A stretch of DNA of 57,308 bases from contig WJOT01000043.1 of NCBI GenBank assembly GCA_009619095.1, forward strand, positions 1 to 57,308, written 5' to 3'. The notes under the pieces were generated by a model. The model made no database searches and had not been told where the DNA came from. It saw only the letters and a program-made list of their open reading frames with translations. Source of the stretch: Clostridia bacterium (GTDB lineage Bacteria > UBA6262 > WVXT01). Below, piece after piece: positions 17,215 through 24,661 of the stretch; the stretch's first letter is position 1; every line of letters begins with the position of its first letter. Both the position numbers and the translations under genes were made by a program.

Positions 17215-17958
17215 ATGAAAATTATAGGGATCATTCCAGCCCGCTACGATTCGAAGCGTTTTCCAGGTAAAGTATTAGCCGACATCCTCGGTAAACCCTT
17301 GATTCAGAGAGTCTACGAACAAGCAAAGAAGGCGGAACTTCTGAACGACATCCTGGTAGCCACAGATAACGAGGAAATTTTCAAAGTAGTTGAAAATTTT
17401 AGAGGCAAAGCAATAATGACCTCTTCTAACTGTAGAAGTGGTACTGACAGAGTAGCTGAAGTAGCCAAAGGGTTAAATGCAGATATCTTCGTAAACATTC
17501 AAGGGGATGAACCTCTGATTTCTCCAGAAGTTATATCAAAAGTGGCACAAGCATTAATTGAAGATAAAACTATCGATATAGCCACCGTTGCCCGGAAAAT
17601 AATTGCACAAGAAGAACTCAATAATCCCGATGTAGTTAAAGTGGTAATAGACAATGGTGGATTTGCTCTCTATTTTTCTCGTGCACAAATCCCCTATGTT
17701 AGGGATTCGTTAGAGTTGGAAAGTCTCGGTTCTGTCTGTTGCAAACACATCGGCCTCTATGCCTACAGGAGAGACTTTCTTCTAAATTTTGTCCAGATGA
17801 AACAGACCCCTTTAGAGAAAATTGAGGACTTAGAACAAATGAGGGCTTTGGAGAATGGATACAGAATAAAAGTAGTAATTACAGAGTGCGACTCCATTGG
17901 CGTGGACACTCGGGAAGACCTGGAAAAAGTCAGAAAAATATTGAAAAATTCTGGATAA
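17215..17958 (+). CDS. kdsB: CMP-Kdo synthetase KdsB
   Basis: KdsB activates Kdo with CTP to CMP-Kdo in the cytoplasm. The 247-residue protein has the family start IGIIPARYDSKRFPGKVLAD, TSSNCRSGTDRVAEVAKGL, NIQGDEPLISPEVI (metal and CTP contacts), and the dimer/Kdo region HIGLYAYRRDFLLNF, with CDSIGVDTREDLEKV near the end. Length is normal. It is followed ten bases later by a Trm112-like gene, a pairing also seen in enterobacteria (ycaR-kdsB, in the other order). Confidence 0.97.
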   Translation: MKIIGIIPARYDSKRFPGKVLADILGKPLIQRVYEQAKKAELLNDILVATDNEEIFKVVENFRGKAIMTSSNCRSGTDRVAEVAKGLNADIFVNIQGDEPLISPEVISKVAQALIEDKTIDIATVARKIIAQEELNNPDVVKVVIDNGGFALYFSRAQIPYVRDSLELESLGSVCCKHIGLYAYRRDFLLNFVQMKQTPLEKIEDLEQMRALENGYRIKVVITECDSIGVDTREDLEKVRKILKNSG

Positions 17959-17967
17959 GGAGGTTTT

Positions 17968-18138
17968 ATGGCCATTAACAAAGAGCTATTAGATATTTTA
18001 GCCTGCCCCAAATGCAAGGGCAACGTCCATTTAAATGAAAAAGAAGATGGGATAATCTGTGATGGCTGTAAACTGATGTATCCTATTAAAGACGACATTC
18101 CCATAATGTTAATCGATGGAGCTATTCCATTAAAATAG
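17968..18138 (+). CDS. Trm112/UPF0434 (YcaR-like) zinc-ribbon protein
   Basis: A 56-residue protein that starts at ATG 17968 after GGAGG (17959-17963). It begins MAINKELLDILACPKCKG and contains two Cys pairs: CPKC (about 13-16) and CDGC (about 32-35), then LMYPIKDDIPIML. This is the UPF0434/Trm112 pattern. Trm112 proteins activate methyltransferases; the bacterial short forms have no firm role. It sits between kdsB and kdsA, as the ycaR gene does next to kdsB in E. coli, which hints at a link to lipid A or Kdo metabolism but does not prove it. Confidence 0.9.
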   Translation: MAINKELLDILACPKCKGNVHLNEKEDGIICDGCKLMYPIKDDIPIMLIDGAIPLK

Positions 18139-18195
18139 CACTTGGGTTTTTGTAGTGTAGGGTTTTATGCCCGTATTGTCTTTCAAGGAAATTAA

Positions 18196-19029
18196 ATGGT
18201 AAAAATAGTAAAAATCGGCCATATTGAAATCGGAGGAAACAGACCTCTGGTTCTGATTGCTGGGCCCTGCGTTATCGAATCGGAAGACCAGGTCAGAAAG
18301 ACAATAGAAGGATTAAAAGAGATTACAGGTGAAATAAACATCCCCTTTATTTTCAAGTCTTCTTACGATAAAGCCAATCGAACTTCCATCAAGTCCTATC
18401 GGGGTCTTGGATTGGACAAGGGATTGGAGATTTTAGAGAAAGTCAAAAGAGAATTCGATATTCCATTGCTAGTCGATGTTCATCAGATAGAAGAAGTTAA
18501 ATTGGTTAGCAAGGTAGCCGATATCTTACAGGTTCCGGCATTCTTATGCCGACAGACTGACCTTATCATATCCATAGCCAAGACAGGGAAACCAATAAAT
18601 GTAAAGAAAGGGCAATTCCTTGCCCCCTGGGATATGCAGAATGTAATAGAAAAAATAGAATCGACTGGAAACAAAAATATCCTGTTGACAGAAAGAGGAA
18701 GTTGTTTTGGTTACAATAATTTAGTTGTAGACATGAAATCTTTACCCATAATAAGGTCCTTTGGCTATCCTGTAGTTTTCGATGCCACCCACAGTGTTCA
18801 AAAACCAGGGGGAAAGGGAACCACCACTGCCGGGGAGAGAGAATATGTTCCTTTCCTTGCTCAGGCAGCAGTAGCAACAGGCATTGATGGACTTTTTTTA
18901 GAGGTTCATCCACAACCAGAGAAAGCTCTAAGCGATGGCCCAAATATGATTAGATTGAGTCGAGTAAAAGAGCTATTGGAAAGACTAATAAAAATAGATA
19001 AAGTAGTCAAGACAACCTGTAAAGAATAA
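18196..19029 (+). CDS. kdsA: Kdo-8-phosphate synthase KdsA, metal-dependent type
   Basis: KdsA condenses arabinose-5-phosphate with phosphoenolpyruvate to Kdo-8-phosphate. The 277-residue TIM-barrel protein shows [13 protein letters not shown] with Cys25, the metal ligand of the metal-dependent class, then [55 protein letters not shown] and [20 protein letters not shown]. All active-site motifs are intact. AAGGA lies before the ATG. It is followed by a small membrane zinc-ribbon gene and kdsD. Confidence 0.97.
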   Translation: MVKIVKIGHIEIGGNRPLVLIAGPCVIESEDQVRKTIEGLKEITGEINIPFIFKSSYDKANRTSIKSYRGLGLDKGLEILEKVKREFDIPLLVDVHQIEEVKLVSKVADILQVPAFLCRQTDLIISIAKTGKPINVKKGQFLAPWDMQNVIEKIESTGNKNILLTERGSCFGYNNLVVDMKSLPIIRSFGYPVVFDATHSVQKPGGKGTTTAGEREYVPFLAQAAVATGIDGLFLEVHPQPEKALSDGPNMIRLSRVKELLERLIKIDKVVKTTCKE

Positions 19030-19045
19030 GACTCTGGAGGTACAT

Positions 19046-19231
19046 ATGCGTTGTCCAAAATGTGGGCATGACAACAAAGAGAATGCCAAATTTTGTGTAA
19101 AATGCAAAGCAGACATTAGACCTGTTCTGATAGAAGAACCAACCTGGAAATGGCATCTAAAAGTTTTAGCAATCATTTATGCTGTTTTAGGTATCGCTTA
19201 TATTTTGTTGCGAATATTCCTGAAAGATTAA
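19046..19231 (+). CDS. Small zinc-ribbon protein with one membrane helix
   Basis: A 61-residue protein, start ATG 19046 after GGAGG. The N-terminal MRCPKCGHDNKENAKFCVKC gives a CxxC-x12-CxxC zinc ribbon, and residues about 39-57 form one hydrophobic helix. Such zinc-ribbon plus single-helix proteins are common hypothetical genes; no specific function can be given. It lies between kdsA and kdsD in the same direction with a 16-base gap upstream, so it is co-transcribed with Kdo genes, though that may be incidental. Confidence 0.75.
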   Translation: MRCPKCGHDNKENAKFCVKCKADIRPVLIEEPTWKWHLKVLAIIYAVLGIAYILLRIFLKD

Positions 19232-19301
19232 TTTCCGATTCTGTAGGGCTGTGATGATAAATTCCCCTCTTTCCTTGGGGGAGAGGGAGAAGGGGTATCT
19301 T

Positions 19302-20264
19302 GTGGGAAGTATTGAAGAAGCAAAAAAGGTCTTAAAAATTGAAGCCAGAACTATAAAGAATCTTATCTCCACTATTGACCGTAATTTTGAAAAGGCTGTG
19401 GAAATAATAGCTTCCTGTAAGGGGAGAATTATAGTTATGGGCATGGGAAAGTCGGGATTGATCGGGAAAAAGATTGCAGCTACCCTGGCCTCTACAGGCA
19501 CTCCTGCATTTTTCCTCCACCCCGCAGAAGGGATTCTTGGTGACGTGGGAATGATGACTGAAGGAGACTTAGTTTTAGCTCTCTCACATAGTGGGGAGAC
19601 TGAAGAGATTGAGAAACTCTTGCCGCTGATAAGGAAAATGAATTTAAAGTTAATAACCATAACCGGAAAACCTAAATCGAAATTAGCAAAGAAAAGCGAT
19701 TTAGTCATTAATGTAAAAGTAGAAGAAGAAGCTTGCCCTTATAATCTTGTTCCTACAGCAAGCACAACAGCAATGTTAGCCATGGGCGATGCTTTAGCGA
19801 TTTCCCTGTTGAAAAGAAAGAAGTTCAAAAAAGAGGACTTTGCTCGTCTCCATCCTGGTGGAATCCTGGGCAAAAGGTTACTCCTTAAGGTTAAAGACAT
19901 AATGAGAAAAGGCAAAGATAATCCTGTAATCCATCAGGAAAAGACAGTTAGAGAAGCGTTATTAGTAATGACTAAAACGCGTCTCGGTGCAACGAGCGTC
20001 GTTGACGGTTCTGGTAAATTGGTGGGGTTCTTCACTGATGGGGATTTGCGACGTAGATTGCAGAAAGATGAAAAAATTCTAAACAAGAAAATTCATACCG
20101 TAATGACCAAAAATCCAAAGACTATTACCCATGACATACTGGCTATAGAGGCAGCAAAAATGATGCAGGAGAAGAAGTTCGATAATATACCTGTAATAGA
20201 TGGCAAGAACTATCCCATAGGAATTGTAGACGAGAGGGACCTTCTTTCCGAAGGCATTCTTTAA
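19302..20264 (+). CDS. kdsD: Arabinose-5-phosphate isomerase KdsD (SIS plus two CBS domains)
   Basis: KdsD converts ribulose-5-phosphate to arabinose-5-phosphate, the first step to Kdo. The 320-residue protein has a SIS domain (about 20-165) with IIVMGMGKSGLIGKKIAATL and ALSHSGETEEI, and two CBS domains at about 200-320 (DIMRKGKDNPVI; VMTKNPKTITHDILAIEA). I chose GTG 19302 because AAGGGG (19290-19295) precedes it at a good distance; the open frame upstream to 19251 is made of a dispersed CCTTGGGGGAGAGGG repeat, so its codons are not conserved protein. The ribosome binding site itself is part of that repeat. Confidence 0.92.
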   Translation: MGSIEEAKKVLKIEARTIKNLISTIDRNFEKAVEIIASCKGRIIVMGMGKSGLIGKKIAATLASTGTPAFFLHPAEGILGDVGMMTEGDLVLALSHSGETEEIEKLLPLIRKMNLKLITITGKPKSKLAKKSDLVINVKVEEEACPYNLVPTASTTAMLAMGDALAISLLKRKKFKKEDFARLHPGGILGKRLLLKVKDIMRKGKDNPVIHQEKTVREALLVMTKTRLGATSVVDGSGKLVGFFTDGDLRRRLQKDEKILNKKIHTVMTKNPKTITHDILAIEAAKMMQEKKFDNIPVIDGKNYPIGIVDERDLLSEGIL

Positions 20265-20320
20265 GGAGTAGCTTCGATTCATCGGAGCGTTTAGGAGTAG
20301 CAGACTTTAGTCTGCGTTTT
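20265..20320 (+). repeat. Two consecutive GGAGTAG-type hairpins
   Basis: 20265-20292: GGAGTAGC with stem TTCGAT/ATCGGA (one mismatch), tail GCGTTT. 20294-20320: GGAGTAGCAGACT-TT-AGTCTGC, tail GTTTT. The tandem copies share flanks but not stems. They fill the whole gap between kdsD and kdsC; the GAGG that serves kdsC follows at once (20321-20324). Confidence 0.88.
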
Positions 20321-20333
20321 GAGGTATGGCGAA

Positions 20334-20867
20334 ATGGATGAAAAAATCAAAGCAAAAGCCCAAAATATAGAGATGATAGGGATGGACATTGATGGTGTGC
20401 TCACCCCGGGCGATATTGTAATTATGGAGTCTGGAGAGGAGATAAAGAGCTGGAACGTTAAAGACCGTCTGGGGTTTAATCTTGCTCGCCGTGCAGGAAA
20501 TTTGAGATTTGCCTGGATCTCCGGAAGAGGTTGTAAACAGGTGGAACAGAGAGTAGAGGATTTAAGGATAGAAGCCGTTCGTCTTAAAAGACTGGACAAA
20601 GGTAAAGCCCTTGAAGAGATTTTGCAAGAATTTAAGCTTAAGACGGAAAACTTTGCCTACATTGGAGACGACCTTGTGGACATACCGGTTCTGAAGAGGG
20701 CAGGACTATCTTTCTGTCCGAAAGATGCGCCAGAAGAGGTAAAACGGGTAGTAGATTGTGTAACCCAAACAGAAGGTGGTCGGGGTGTCTTGCGGGAAGT
20801 GGTTGAGCTGATACTGAAATTACAGGGGAAATGGGAAAAAGCTACTGGAGAGTATTGTAATAAATGA
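20334..20867 (+). CDS. kdsC: Kdo-8-phosphate phosphatase KdsC (HAD family)
   Basis: KdsC removes the phosphate from Kdo-8-phosphate. The 177-residue HAD protein has IGMDIDGVLTPGDIV (catalytic D-x-D near residue 18), NVKDRLGF, WISGRGC (motif II), the lysine in LDKGKALEEIL and YIGDDLVDIPVLKRAGL (motif IV). It lacks a cap, like other KdsC. I take ATG 20334 with GAGG nine bases upstream; a TTG at 20319 lies in repeat DNA. It overlaps lptC by ATGA. Confidence 0.95.
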   Translation: MDEKIKAKAQNIEMIGMDIDGVLTPGDIVIMESGEEIKSWNVKDRLGFNLARRAGNLRFAWISGRGCKQVEQRVEDLRIEAVRLKRLDKGKALEEILQEFKLKTENFAYIGDDLVDIPVLKRAGLSFCPKDAPEEVKRVVDCVTQTEGGRGVLREVVELILKLQGKWEKATGEYCNK

Positions 20868-21418
20868 ACAATAACATTATGGTGAAGAAGAATTTTTTCT
20901 GGGTATTTACTTTTCTCATTATTGTTAGTTTATCAAGTTGTGGAAAAGAGAAATCCGAAAAACCAAAAATTTCTGACAAAAAATCTTTTCCTGACCAGGC
21001 CATAGAAAATTTTACCCTCACCCACACAAATCAGGGAGAGAAGGAGTGGGAGTTGGAGGCAGATAGAGCGGAAATTTATAAGAAAGAAGGAAGGACAATT
21101 GTACAGAAACTCAAAATTAGGTTTTATGACCAGGGGAAAATTACTTCTATTCTAACTGCCAGGGAAGGGGAACTTCGTTCTCCATCAGGCGATATGGAAG
21201 TGAGGGGAGACGTAGTAGTTATTTCTGAAAAAGAAGGAATAACGTTAAAGACAGAAAGCCTGAAGTGGGATACCCAGCGAAAGAAAATAGTTACTGATGG
21301 TTTTGTTCGCCAGGAAAAGGGTGACACAATAATCACCGGGCAGGGATTAGAGTCAGATCCAGAGTTGGAGAAAATTGTTATAAAAAAGAACGTAAAAGTA
21401 ATCCATAAATCACCATAA
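20864..21418 (+). CDS. lptC: LptC-family LPS export protein with a lipoprotein-type signal
   Basis: LptC links the LptB2FG transporter to the periplasmic LptA bridge. The 184-residue protein has the LptC beta-jellyroll pattern (QAIENFTLTHTNQGEKEWEL, TAREGELRSPSGDMEVRGDV, GFVRQEKGDTIITGQG). Unlike classical LptC with one anchoring helix, its hydrophobic leader ends in SLSSCG with Cys26, a good lipobox, so it may be a lipoprotein. ATG 20864 overlaps the kdsC stop. lptA and lptB follow, in the usual order. The lptF/lptG permease genes are not in the window. Confidence 0.9.
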   Translation: MNNNIMVKKNFFWVFTFLIIVSLSSCGKEKSEKPKISDKKSFPDQAIENFTLTHTNQGEKEWELEADRAEIYKKEGRTIVQKLKIRFYDQGKITSILTAREGELRSPSGDMEVRGDVVVISEKEGITLKTESLKWDTQRKKIVTDGFVRQEKGDTIITGQGLESDPELEKIVIKKNVKVIHKSP

Positions 21419-21422
21419 TAAC

Positions 21423-22082
21423 ATGAAAAAGAGTATTCTACTTTTTTTGCCATTCATTTTTGTAAGCGCAGTTTTTGCTGAGAAGCCCAAACAGCCAGTG
21501 AATATTACAGGGGAGAGGATGGAAGTATTGAGAAGGGGGGAAATTACCCGTTTTCTTGGAAACGTAAAATTGGTTAGGGGAAAAGATGTAATAACTTCCG
21601 ATATAATGGAACATTATGAGAAAAAGAACTATATAGTAGGAGAAGGGAATGTCCATCTTATAGCCTATCCAGAAGAATCTATAAAAATGGAAGCCTTTTC
21701 TGACCGATTAACTTACAATGTGGACAGCAAGAAAAGTACTTTAACTGGCAATCCAGAGCTCATCCGAATTGATGAGGAGAACCCCGAAGACAGAATAAAA
21801 TTGGAAGGAGAAGTAATAAAGTTATTGGACAATGGGAAAAAAGTTCATGTACAGGGTGATGCCAGGGTAGAACACGGAGAAATAACGGCTACAGGTGAGA
21901 TTCTTGACTACGATTATGAAATAAAAAAAATTGTTCTATCCGGAGGTTCTCCCTGTATTTACCAGGATAACGAACAAGCAAAGGCTAACTACTCGGCAGA
22001 AATCATTACTATATTTATCGATGAACAAAGAATCATTATGGAAGGAAATGTAAAGGCATCTATCTACCCCAAAAACTGGTAG
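21423..22082 (+). CDS. lptA: LPS transport periplasmic protein LptA
   Basis: LptA forms the filament that carries LPS across the periplasm. The 219-residue protein has a signal peptide (hydrophobic 5-18, cleavage likely after VFA at 19) and an OstA-type repeat pattern: NITGERMEVLRRGEITRFLG, NVKLVRGKDVITSDI, FSDRLTYNVDSKKSTLTG, GDARVEHGEITATGEIL. It follows lptC by four bases. Length is somewhat above the E. coli protein (185), with a longer C-terminal strand region. Confidence 0.93.
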   Translation: MKKSILLFLPFIFVSAVFAEKPKQPVNITGERMEVLRRGEITRFLGNVKLVRGKDVITSDIMEHYEKKNYIVGEGNVHLIAYPEESIKMEAFSDRLTYNVDSKKSTLTGNPELIRIDEENPEDRIKLEGEVIKLLDNGKKVHVQGDARVEHGEITATGEILDYDYEIKKIVLSGGSPCIYQDNEQAKANYSAEIITIFIDEQRIIMEGNVKASIYPKNW

Positions 22083-22178
22083 TGTAGCCCTTTATGGGCG
22101 CCCCGATTTATCGGGGCGGGCATAAAGCTCCTGGGCGACCATCCCGATGTATCGGGATAAATTGCGGTCGCCCCTACG
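22083..22178 (+). repeat. Nested GTAG...CTAC repeat with several perfect stems
   Basis: Contains GCCC-TTTAT-GGGC, CGCCCCGA-TTTA-TCGGGGCG (22099-22118), and a nested hairpin in which GGGCGACC (22133-22140) pairs with GGTCGCCC (22166-22173) around an inner ATCCCGAT-GT-ATCGGGAT (22141-22158). No T tract follows. It fills the lptA-lptB gap. Confidence 0.85.
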
Positions 22179-22208
22179 CGACCAAATATTTCTATTGAAT
22201 GGTGGAAA

Positions 22209-22928
22209 ATGAGCTTATTAGCAAGTGGTCTGGTTAAAACATATTCACATCGCAAAATTGTTGATGATGTAGAAATAGAAATAAACCCGGGTGAAATTGT
22301 AGGTCTGCTTGGTCCAAACGGGGCTGGTAAAACAACTACCTTTTATATGATTGTGGGCCTCCTTCGTCCCGACAAAGGCAGGATATTCTTGGAGGGAAGG
22401 GACATAACAGAGTTACCGATGTATAAGCGAGCTAGGCAAGGGATTGGTTATTTATCCCAGGAACCTTCCATATTCAGGCGACTTTCAGTCAGGAAAAACA
22501 TAGAGGCTATTTTGGAAACAACCAAACTAACTCAGTCCGAAAAGAAAGAAAAATTGAAAAGTCTACTTCGAGAGTTGGGAGTGGAACATTTAGCAGAAAA
22601 TAAGGCCTGCTTACTATCCGGAGGAGAAAAGAGAAGGGTAGAGATTTCCCGAGCCCTGGTAATCACTCCTCAATACATTCTTTTGGATGAACCATTTGTA
22701 GGCATTGATCCCATAACCACTGTGGAAATTCAACAGATTGTTGCCCGGCTCAAAAATAATGGATTGGGAGTGCTGATTACAGACCATAATGTTAGAGAGA
22801 CACTGGAAATCATCGATAGAGCCTATATTATGTATGAGGGAAGAATTTTGCTCTCGGGAACTGCTAAAGAGTTGTTGGAATCAGAAGAAGCGCGCAAAGT
22901 TTACTTAGGCGAAAAATTCAAGATGTAA
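22209..22928 (+). CDS. lptB: LPS export ABC transporter ATPase LptB
   Basis: LptB powers LPS extraction from the inner membrane with LptFG. The 239-residue ATPase has Walker [11 protein letters not shown] (about 36-45), the Q-loop at [17 protein letters not shown], the signature [12 protein letters not shown], Walker [13 protein letters not shown], and the switch His in TDHNVRET. This is a complete LptB. In E. coli the next genes would be rpoN and hpf before ptsN; here they are absent and a repeat cluster with a promoter lies between lptB and ptsN. Confidence 0.97.
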   Translation: MSLLASGLVKTYSHRKIVDDVEIEINPGEIVGLLGPNGAGKTTTFYMIVGLLRPDKGRIFLEGRDITELPMYKRARQGIGYLSQEPSIFRRLSVRKNIEAILETTKLTQSEKKEKLKSLLRELGVEHLAENKACLLSGGEKRRVEISRALVITPQYILLDEPFVGIDPITTVEIQQIVARLKNNGLGVLITDHNVRETLEIIDRAYIMYEGRILLSGTAKELLESEEARKVYLGEKFKM

Positions 22929-22932
22929 AAAC

Positions 22933-23025
22933 GTAGTCGCTCCGATTCATCGGAGCGTCTTAGGAGTAGAAAATTGGAGTAGCACTGCTTGCGGTGCGTT
23001 AACGCGAAACAAGTTTCGCTACTCC
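22933..23025 (+). repeat. Three hairpin elements, two head-to-head
   Basis: 22938-22957: CGCTCCGA-TTCA-TCGGAGCG. 22976-23000: GGAGTAGCACTGC-TT-GCGGTGC-GTT. 23001-23025: the same frame on the other strand, read as GGAGTAG, GCGAAAC/GTTTCGC, GTT. The last two abut tail to tail, so their constant ends form one large inverted repeat although their stems are unrelated. Confidence 0.9.
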
Positions 23026-23040
23026 AGAAAATTCTGGTAA

Positions 23041-23069
23041 TTGACAAAATTATTAAAATGTAGTTTAAT
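23041..23069 (+). promoter_or_regulatory. Sigma70-type promoter upstream of ptsN
   Basis: TTGACA (23041-23046), 17-base spacer, TTTAAT (23064-23069), about 45 bases before the likely ptsN ribosome binding site. It suggests that ptsN starts a new transcription unit. Confidence 0.7.
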
Positions 23070-23121
23070 TATAAAGCAAAAATAATGAAAAAAAGACCAT
23101 TTTGCATAAGAGGAGAAAAAG

Positions 23122-23586
23122 ATGAAGATTATGGGGTTTCTTTGCAAAGATGCCATTGAAGTAGATTTACAAGCAATCAAAAAGAAAGAGACGCTGAAAG
23201 AGTTAATTGATAAGTTGGTGGTTGCCAAGAGGATAAAAGAAAATGCAAAAGAAAAAATACTTCAGGCTCTATTGGATAGAGAAAAATTAGGTTCCACCGG
23301 GATTGGACAGGGGGTAGCAATTCCCCATGCTAAAACAGATAAAGTAACAGAAATCATCTGTGCATTTGCCACATCCAGAAAGGGAATAGAATTTGATGCT
23401 TTAGATGGAGAAAAGGTATATATAATTTTTCTCCTGATCGCTCCCCAAGACTCGGCAGGGATGCATCTGAAAGTATTGGCAAAAATATCCCGGCTTCTTA
23501 AGGATAAGTTCTTTCGCCAGGCACTACGAGAAGCAAAAGCCCCAAGTGAAGTAGTTAAAATTATCAAGGAAGAAGATGTATATTAG
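23122..23586 (+). CDS. ptsN: PTS EIIA, fructose/nitrogen type (PtsN-like)
   Basis: A 154-residue EIIA domain of the fructose/Ntr class, which accepts phosphate from HPr-type proteins; PtsN forms act as regulators rather than sugar transporters. The phosphorylated His is H69 in GVAIPHAKTD, and the family motif RDREKLGSTGIGQG-like sequence (DREKLGSTGIGQG) precedes it; the LLIAP and HLKVLAKISRLL elements follow. ATG 23122 has AGGAG six bases upstream. Placement before hprK and rapZ follows the classical ptsN-rapZ association. No EIIB or EIIC of the fructose type is attached, which supports a regulatory role. Confidence 0.92.
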   Translation: MKIMGFLCKDAIEVDLQAIKKKETLKELIDKLVVAKRIKENAKEKILQALLDREKLGSTGIGQGVAIPHAKTDKVTEIICAFATSRKGIEFDALDGEKVYIIFLLIAPQDSAGMHLKVLAKISRLLKDKFFRQALREAKAPSEVVKIIKEEDVY

Positions 23587-23622
23587 TTAGTGCAATGGTG
23601 AACAAATAAGAGGTCAATCACA

Positions 23623-24567
23623 ATGGTAAAGCTTCTGGTTGAAGAATTACTTAAACAGAAAAAGGCAGAGTTAGATTTGCAGCTTGTGGCTGGAAAGGAA
23701 GGTTTAAATCGGAAAATAACCAGCTGGGAAGTTCATCGTCTTGGCCTTGCGTTATCTGGCGAGGCAGATATTTTACCTCCTGGTCAACTCCAGATTTTAG
23801 ACCGGGAAGAACTAGATTATTTAAAGAAGTTAGACATCAAGGGAAAAGCCACTGTGTTAAGCGGGATTTTCTCCAAGGGAATCCCATGTTTTATTGTTAC
23901 CAGCAATTTTGCTCCTCCTAAAGAATTTATAAAAATGGCGCAGAAAGCGAAAATTCCGGTCTTTAGAACCTCCATTTCTATTTCTACATTCGTAAATCGC
24001 CTTTCGCCTTTTTTAGAGGATAGACTTACACTCACTAAATCTGTTCAAGGAGTGATGGTTGAAGTTTACGGTCTTGGGATTTTGATATTAGGAGTGACTG
24101 GCATTGGCAAAAGCGAGTGTGCCCTAGAACTTATCGATAGAGGACATCGTTTAATTGCTGGAGAAGTAGTAGAAATTAAACAGCGTAGGAGCAACATTCT
24201 TATTGGCTTTGCCAAGGAACCGATCCGCTACTATTTAGAAGTCCAAGGACTGGGAATAATAGATGTTGAAAAATTGTTTGGAGCAAGTGCGGTAAGAAAT
24301 TCGGCAAAAATTGATCTGGTAATTAGACTTGAAGAGTGGGACAAAACCAAAGAGTACGAACTACTTGGTTTCGACCAGAAATATACAACGATTCTGGAAG
24401 TTAATGTTCCGGAATTAGTAATCCCGATTCGTCCTGGAAGGAACATAGCGAGTATTATTGAGGTAGCAGCTATGAATCAGCGACTAAGAAGAGAGGGATA
24501 TTCCGCAATTAGTGAGTTGGATAAGGAAATAATAAAAATCACCCAGCGAAAGAGGGAAAAAAAATAG
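23623..24567 (+). CDS. hprK: HPr kinase/phosphorylase with altered active-site residues
   Basis: HprK phosphorylates or dephosphorylates Ser46 of HPr. The 314-residue protein has the N-terminal domain (1-130) and the kinase domain with P-loop GVTGIGKS at 157-164, EVQGLGI with the metal-binding Glu206, and the C-terminal IPIRPGRN with the catalytic Arg. Aligned to B. subtilis HprK (offset +4), catalytic His138 is Gln142, Asp176-Asp177 are Gly180-Glu181, and the Arg of E-x-RGLGI is Gln208. P-loop Lys163 is kept. So ATP binding looks sound but acid-base chemistry may differ. HPr with an intact Ser46 is encoded 6 kb downstream. Confidence 0.93.
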   Translation: MVKLLVEELLKQKKAELDLQLVAGKEGLNRKITSWEVHRLGLALSGEADILPPGQLQILDREELDYLKKLDIKGKATVLSGIFSKGIPCFIVTSNFAPPKEFIKMAQKAKIPVFRTSISISTFVNRLSPFLEDRLTLTKSVQGVMVEVYGLGILILGVTGIGKSECALELIDRGHRLIAGEVVEIKQRRSNILIGFAKEPIRYYLEVQGLGIIDVEKLFGASAVRNSAKIDLVIRLEEWDKTKEYELLGFDQKYTTILEVNVPELVIPIRPGRNIASIIEVAAMNQRLRREGYSAISELDKEIIKITQRKREKK

Positions 24568-24626
24568 GCACAATTTTCCCGATTGAAAATCGGGATGCAG
24601 AATGTAGCCGCAGAGCGAAGCTCTGC
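24568..24626 (+). repeat. Composite hairpins between hprK and rapZ
   Basis: 24568-24599: GGCACAATTT carrying an inner CCCGATT-GAA-AATCGGG stem (24578-24594) and ending ATGCAGA, as if the stem of the TGTAGGCACAATTT element had been replaced. 24606-24627: GTAGCC with GCAGAGC-GAA-GCTCTGC. Confidence 0.8.
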
Positions 24627-24661
24627 TTCAATCCTCCCCAGAGGAAGGAAAATAGAAATAT

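Noticed and set aside
23085..23159. 24-codon open frame upstream of and overlapping ptsN
   Set aside because: It starts at ATG 23085 without a ribosome binding site and overlaps ptsN; a leader peptide cannot be excluded but nothing supports it.
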